A DNA stretch of 64,000 nt from Paenibacillus gyeongsangnamensis. GTDB lineage: Bacteria > Bacillota > Bacilli > Paenibacillales > NBRC-103111. This document shows, in pieces, positions 60,133 through 64,000 of the stretch. The position numbers and the translations under genes were made by a program. The notes under the pieces were generated by a model. It was not told the DNA's origin. It did not search any database and saw nothing but the letters and a program-made list of their open reading frames with translations. The stretch lies in the NCBI RefSeq assembly GCF_027533625.1, contig NZ_JAQAGZ010000004.1, positions 62,001-126,000 on the forward strand, in the 5' to 3' direction. Position 1 is the stretch's first letter. Every line of letters begins with the position of its first letter.

Positions 60133-60438
60133 AGAATAAACGGCTACGCCGTCCTTGTCTTACAAGGACCGGCGCGTTTACCAAGGTTGATGCGAAGCTA
60201 TAAGCTACGAAATCTTATAAATTCTTATCAACCCAGGATAAACCGCTACGCCGTCCTTGTCTTACAAGGACCGGCGTATTTACCAAGGTTGATGCGAAGC
60301 TATAAGCTACGAAATCTTATAAATTCTTATCAACCCGGGATAAACCGCTACGCCGTCCTTGTCTTACAAGGACCGGCGTGTTTACCAAGGTTGATGCGAA
60401 GCTATAAGCTACGAAATCTTATAAATTCTTATCAACTA
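60133..60438 (+). repeat. Three tandem copies (C1-C3) of the 102-bp intergenic repeat
   Basis: Units run 60133-60234, 60235-60336 and 60337-60438, each 102 bp, with only a few differences. Every unit has the stem GTCCTTG-TCTTA-CAAGGAC near its left end and a second potential stem GGTTGAT/ATCAACC around a palindrome-rich centre (AGCTATAAGCT, TTATAA). C1 begins AGAATAAACGG, C2 and C3 GGATAAACCG. C3 ends TTATCAACTA and a terminator hairpin follows 7 bases later. An ORF spans the array but is a by-product of the repetition. Confidence 0.95.
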
Positions 60439-60445
60439 AAGAAAT

Positions 60446-60484
60446 ACAGCAGGTAAAGCAAAACCGCTTTGCCTTACCTGCTGT
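60446..60484 (-). terminator. Terminator of the secreted protein gene beside the repeat array
   Basis: ACAGCAGGTAA..GC pairs with GC..TTACCTGCTGT. It follows the stop of the leftward gene at 60494 by about 9 bp, and ATTTCTTT follows on that strand. Confidence 0.8.
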
Positions 60485-60493
60485 CCTATCCGT

Positions 60494-61420
60494 TTACTTG
60501 CTTTCTCTTTCTTGACGGCCTTGCTTCAGCTGCTGCACTTGCTTGCCTGTAAGGTCAACCGTGTCCGGCGTAGTGCTGTTGAAGCCGGTCAGATCGGCAT
60601 TCAGATGCAGCGTCAGCGTATGAGCGGCACCGGTGTCGTCTTTACCCGAGACGGTAATGTCCGCCTGCTGGTGATCGATGTAATTGGAAGCGTTGATGTC
60701 CGCTTTCACGGCTACCTTCTCGATCTTGATGTCCTGCGTCAGCTTCGGTGCCGAAGCCAGGAAGTTATGTTCGTCGAAGCCAAGTCTTTGAGGCGCTTTT
60801 GGATCAGTCTTGTTCTCGCTAAGGTGCTTATGCCCACTTGTCGCTTCTTTGATCGCAATCGGTGCAATCGCATTGACGACCGCCGGAATTTGCGAGTTCG
60901 TCAGCTCCACAGAAACCTGTTTCGAACCGTCCGCCTTGCTGTCTACCGTTACATAATCCTTCAGATTGCCGACTAGAGCGTCAACGACCGTTTCAATCTG
61001 CGGCGAGAAGTCCTGCTCGTTCTTTTGTTCTTTCTTCAGCTTGTTTGCGTCTTTCTTATCGCGCTCCTGCTTAACGTAGTAGACGTCCCCCTGGCCCGGC
61101 TTCAGGACGGTTTGCCCCGCCTGCTTGAACACATCGAGGGATTGCTCGGCTCCGCTGCCGGACACTTTCACCGTGCCGCTGGCCGTACGGTTCTGCAGGC
61201 TGACCTTGAAGCTGCCGTTCGCGTCGGTGAGGGTGCTTCCGTTGTCCTGCACGACCGCCTCAGCCTGGACGCTTACATTTTGAACGGTTTTCGTATTTTT
61301 GAATGCGGATTTGTAAGCGTCATAGCCGGACGTGCTGGCCATCGCGGAAAGGCCGGTGGTCACCATAACCACGCTGCTGATTCCTACTGCGCTGCCTACC
61401 ATCAACCATTTCTTCTTCAT
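60494..61420 (-). CDS. Secreted protein of unknown function
   Basis: 308 aa from ATG 61420 after GAGGAGGAAAC; the frame is open to 61483. The signal peptide MKKKWLMVGSAVGISSVVMV...LSAMA is clear. The mature protein has LppX/LolA-like features: alternating strands such as VQNVSVQAEAVVQDNGSTL, FKVSLQNRTASGTVKV, and DITVSGKDDTGAAHTLTLHLNADLTGFN, with a lysine-rich central segment (KDANKLKKEQKNEQ). No catalytic motif is evident. Anchoring could be by an uncleaved signal helix. Monocistronic. Confidence 0.75.
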   Translation of the reverse strand: MKKKWLMVGSAVGISSVVMVTTGLSAMASTSGYDAYKSAFKNTKTVQNVSVQAEAVVQDNGSTLTDANGSFKVSLQNRTASGTVKVSGSGAEQSLDVFKQAGQTVLKPGQGDVYYVKQERDKKDANKLKKEQKNEQDFSPQIETVVDALVGNLKDYVTVDSKADGSKQVSVELTNSQIPAVVNAIAPIAIKEATSGHKHLSENKTDPKAPQRLGFDEHNFLASAPKLTQDIKIEKVAVKADINASNYIDHQQADITVSGKDDTGAAHTLTLHLNADLTGFNSTTPDTVDLTGKQVQQLKQGRQERESK

Positions 61421-61523
61421 ATGTTTCCTCCTCTGGGTAAGAGATACTTGCATTCTCATATTACCCTTCAGACATAAAATCATGGTGAATTGTCTATTAA
61501 ATAATTCTTAACTTTGTTTGGCA

Positions 61524-61579
61524 CCCTTGCCCTTTCAAACGAAACAGCCCCTGACCGTCAGTAAGACAACGGGCAAGGG
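61524..61579 (-). terminator. Possible terminator of the deacetylase gene
   Basis: CCCTTGCCC (61524-61532) and GGGCAAGGG (61571-61579) are perfect inverted copies but separated by 38 bases. It lies just past the leftward stop at 61595. Confidence 0.4.
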
Positions 61580-61594
61580 CTTCAGAGAGACGGG

Positions 61595-62956
61595 TCATTT
61601 CGGGCTTTCCGCGAGAACGGAGCGGAGAGGGAACGCCGGCTGGACCGGGACGCTGTCTACGACCGAGCCTCCGGCCGGGTAACGCTTATTCAGCTCGCGG
61701 ACCGAGATCGCCAGCATTTTGGGCGTAAGAGCCTCCGGCTTGCTCCTGGCCCGAGACTTGCCTTCGGGATGAATGATTCTGAGAAGGGTTCTCAGATATA
61801 TCTTCGTCGCTATTGCAAACCAGCCCTTCGGCAGGCTTTTCAGTGTGAAACCGAGCTGATCGGCGCCGCGGTGGATCATCGTAATGCCGTACACGGCTTT
61901 GATCTCCTGCTGCGGCGACTCGTCGCACACCTTTTCGTTAATTTGCGGCAGCATTTCTTTGACGGAGTGGATCATTTGGACTGCCAGATGGACCATCGAT
62001 CGGGATCCGGCCGCCATGGCAAACAGCCTCTGGTTATTGAAATGCAGCTCCAGAATCCGGTCGCCCTTCCGAAGCTGCTCTCCGTCCGTCAGCTCCATCG
62101 CCTCTCCATGATAGGTGCATACCCGATAATAAAACAACGGATTGCCGGGATCGATAGGTTGGATGCGCAGTGCAGCATAGATGATCCGGTCCCAACGAAA
62201 CCACAGCGAGACGATCGCCCGTTTTCTAAGGCTCATCTTCACCAGCTCCGTCCGCTGATCCAACGACATCCGTTCGTCGATGCGCAGGAAGTCGTAGCCG
62301 CGGCTGAGCGCTTCGCCGATAAACTCATCCAATGCTTCCAGCATGTAGGTCGGGGCATCCTCATTGGCTCCGAACGTTTCCCCGCTGTCGTGAAGCAGGA
62401 TGACGGCACCGTCCTTCAGCCTGGAGAGGAGCCGCCGTTTAATTTTGTGCTTCCCCCCGGAGCTGCGCCAGTCCCCTACGATAATCGACCACAGAATCAT
62501 CCGAAACTGCTTGAGCAGCAAGAAGTCGAATAAATTAATGATGCCCCAAGGCGGCCGGTAATAAATCGGCCGTTCTCCGATAATGCGCTCAATGACTTGA
62601 ACGGAGTAATCCAGCTGTGCTCTAACCTTCTTCGGCGTCATCAGGGCGTTCGCCCAATGCACGTAGTTATGTACGCCGACCAGGTGCCCCTCCTCGTGCA
62701 TCCGCCGAATCAGCTCCGGGTACCGCTCCGCCTTGGAGCCCAGCACGAAGAAGGTGGCCCGGATCTGCTTCCTGCGAAGCATATCCAATAGCAGCGGCGT
62801 ATACTGCGGATCGGGTCCGTCATCGAAAGTCAGCGCAATCCCGCGGCCGGCCGTCCCTCTTTTATACACACCGACGCCGAACAACCGGACTACGAAGGTA
62901 GGAATAATCGTATAAATGCACATGATACCGAGAATGTACAAGAATGCACTGTCCAT
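61595..62956 (-). CDS. Membrane-anchored polysaccharide deacetylase with YkoP-like C-terminus
   Basis: 453 aa. An N-terminal membrane helix (FLYILGIMCIYTIIPTFVVRLF) precedes the NodB domain: GIALTFDDGPDPQYT (motif 1, Asp pair), VGVHNYVHWANAL (motif 2, H..H-like), RPPWG (motif 3), and VILLHDSGE (motif 5). The last ~190 residues form a separate YkoP-like domain (GDRILELHFNNQRLFAMAAGSRSMVHLAVQMI, then LGFTLKSLPKGWF, ATKIYLRTLLRIIHPEG). It probably removes acetyl or similar groups from a cell-envelope glycan. It follows the MFS gene by 27 bp and may be co-transcribed. Confidence 0.88.
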   Translation of the reverse strand: MDSAFLYILGIMCIYTIIPTFVVRLFGVGVYKRGTAGRGIALTFDDGPDPQYTPLLLDMLRRKQIRATFFVLGSKAERYPELIRRMHEEGHLVGVHNYVHWANALMTPKKVRAQLDYSVQVIERIIGERPIYYRPPWGIINLFDFLLLKQFRMILWSIIVGDWRSSGGKHKIKRRLLSRLKDGAVILLHDSGETFGANEDAPTYMLEALDEFIGEALSRGYDFLRIDERMSLDQRTELVKMSLRKRAIVSLWFRWDRIIYAALRIQPIDPGNPLFYYRVCTYHGEAMELTDGEQLRKGDRILELHFNNQRLFAMAAGSRSMVHLAVQMIHSVKEMLPQINEKVCDESPQQEIKAVYGITMIHRGADQLGFTLKSLPKGWFAIATKIYLRTLLRIIHPEGKSRARSKPEALTPKMLAISVRELNKRYPAGGSVVDSVPVQPAFPLRSVLAESPK

Positions 62957-62983
62957 GCTCCTCCTCCTCAGACCAAGCGAATG

Positions 62984-64000
62984 TCATGCAAGCTCCCGCT
63001 TCTTGCCCGGGAACACGAGCAAATAGTAAATCGCAAGCAAGGCGAGCAGCGCCGCACTCACCCAAAGCACTACCCTCTCGTTCAGCAGAGCGGCGATCCA
63101 GCCCCCAAGTACCGGCCCGATCATTACGCCGATGCCTTCCACGCTGGAGAATAGCCCCCACCCCATGCCCTGCTGATTCTCGGGGACATACTGCGCCAGG
63201 AGGGCATTCCAGGCTGGCAGAACGGCAGAATAGGAGAAGCCGAGCACAGCTGCGATAAGTATAGCTTGCCATAGCGTGTAAGCTAGCGTCAATCCGTACA
63301 AGGTCATGGCGAACGCGGCAAAACCGATAATAAGGAACCACTTGCGGCCGAAGCGGTCCGCCAGCTTGCCCATGGGGACCAGGAACAGCACGGTAAAGGC
63401 GCCTCCTGCCATCAATACGTAGGAATATTGCGAATACGGCAGCCCCAAATATTTGGACGCGAACCCGGGCAGAACCGGAACGAGCATCCCGGCTGCCGCC
63501 GTTTGGAGAATCATTCCGGGAAGCAAAGGTTTCATCGTCGTCAGCCGTTCCCACAGCAGCGATATCTGCTTACGCAACGGTATCGCCGCGGGCGCCGATT
63601 CCCTTACGTTCGATATGAACAGGGACATGAACCATGCCGCGATCCATAGCCCGATCATAATCCGAAACGATAAGGTGTAGCTCTTGTCAATCACGAAATT
63701 GATGATAACGGGCCCTGCGCCGATCCCGCTTAACCAGCAGGTATACAGCAGCCCCATGTTGGCCGCTCGGTTTTCCGGCTTCACCTTGCTTAAGCAGACT
63801 AGCCAAATCGGCGATATGCCGACCCCGAACAAGGCTGCCGCCCCGATCAATATCCCTAGATGATATGCATAAGGCATAAGCAATAGGCCAGCGAACGAGA
63901 TGAGCAGTCCCGTTTGCACGATTAACCGCAAGGAGAACCGATCCAATAAATATCCGGCGCAGCATTTGATCAGCGTATCGGTGATATAGTGGACGGAAAC
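62984..64000 (-). CDS. MFS transporter, 5' end outside the window
   Basis: The frame is open from the right edge to 62984 (339 codons seen). At least ten helices are visible. The second-half motif A GKLADRFGRKW is clear; SGIGAGPVIINF and SSVEGIGVMIGPVLGGWIAALL match helices 5 and 11 of DHA1 pumps. The first helix and motif A of the N-terminal half lie mostly beyond the edge (GYLLDRFSLRL at the edge is its motif A). Its coupling to the deacetylase suggests a role in envelope glycan or lipid handling, by inference. Confidence 0.85.
   Translation of the reverse strand, partial: VSVHYITDTLIKCCAGYLLDRFSLRLIVQTGLLISFAGLLLMPYAYHLGILIGAAALFGVGISPIWLVCLSKVKPENRAANMGLLYTCWLSGIGAGPVIINFVIDKSYTLSFRIMIGLWIAAWFMSLFISNVRESAPAAIPLRKQISLLWERLTTMKPLLPGMILQTAAAGMLVPVLPGFASKYLGLPYSQYSYVLMAGGAFTVLFLVPMGKLADRFGRKWFLIIGFAAFAMTLYGLTLAYTLWQAILIAAVLGFSYSAVLPAWNALLAQYVPENQQGMGWGLFSSVEGIGVMIGPVLGGWIAALLNERVVLWVSAALLALLAIYYLLVFPGKKRELA

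Noticed and set aside
60133..60438. CRISPR-like tandem repeats
   Set aside because: The units are 102 bp, directly abutting and near identical along their whole length; there are no spacers and no cas genes.
60187..60456. An 89-codon ORF with repeated MRSYKLRN segments
   Set aside because: It arises only because the 102-bp repeat is a multiple of three; it has no ribosome binding site and is not found at the single copies.

Overview
The window looks like a chromosomal segment of an endospore-forming Firmicute, most likely Paenibacillaceae. The reasons are strong AGGAGG-type ribosome binding sites, frequent TTG and GTG starts, a GerPA-like spore protein and remnants of a germinant-receptor operon, several carbohydrate ABC transporters, a GH95 fucosidase with a LacI regulator, and families typical of Bacillus and relatives (YitT, LplJ, AdaA/AdaB, GlnK/GlnL-like, NikR/NiCoT). 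No rRNA, tRNA, CRISPR array, transposase or prophage was seen.

Layout. 1-5400: a secreted phosphoesterase cluster. It holds a YncE-like beta-propeller gene cut by the left edge, an intact phospholipase C-type phosphoesterase with a C-terminal stalk-like domain, and a decayed YncE/phosphoesterase paralogue. An OmpR-type regulator whose kinase is degraded follows. 5432-12470: a DeoR regulator divergent from a six-gene operon encoding a metallo-beta-lactamase-fold hydrolase, a solute-binding lipoprotein with a Tat signal, two permeases, a cytoplasmic metallophosphoesterase with a propeller-like C-terminal half, and a TatA. This is the best candidate for an undescribed system: regulated uptake and hydrolysis of a probably phosphorylated compound, with its own Tat component. 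12675-17628: an MFS exporter and the GH95/LacI pair with clear operators. 17703-24160: a three-gene ABC-2 exporter, an oppD fragment, and an ABC exporter with zinc ribbon coupled to a DUF1854 protein.

24312-38333: tiny membrane ORFs, a GerPA-like gene, lipoate ligase, an AT-rich amidase, an SNF2 helicase, serine dehydratase (sdaAA/sdaAB), an orphan binding lipoprotein, YitT, and an adaptive-response operon (adaA-adaB-alkA). 38421-48800: a ParB-like protein, aspartase plus dicarboxylate symporter next to a GlnK/GlnL-like two-component system, a divergent nikR/nickel-transporter pair with a NikR-type operator, and katA/dps. 49014-53065: a germination-operon remnant and an AT-rich sugar ABC operon. 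53226-64000: a short hydrophobic ORF beside twin palindromes, a TetR/MFS pair with interlocked promoters, an ABC plus two-component operon, a 102-bp repeat array, a secreted protein, a polysaccharide deacetylase, and an MFS gene cut by the right edge.

Across the window a structured ~102-bp intergenic repeat occurs at three places (one a three-copy tandem), always in the same orientation and directly beside a terminator hairpin. At least four genes or operons are decayed (phosphoesterase, sensor kinase, oppD, ger), so the segment appears to be losing accessory functions.
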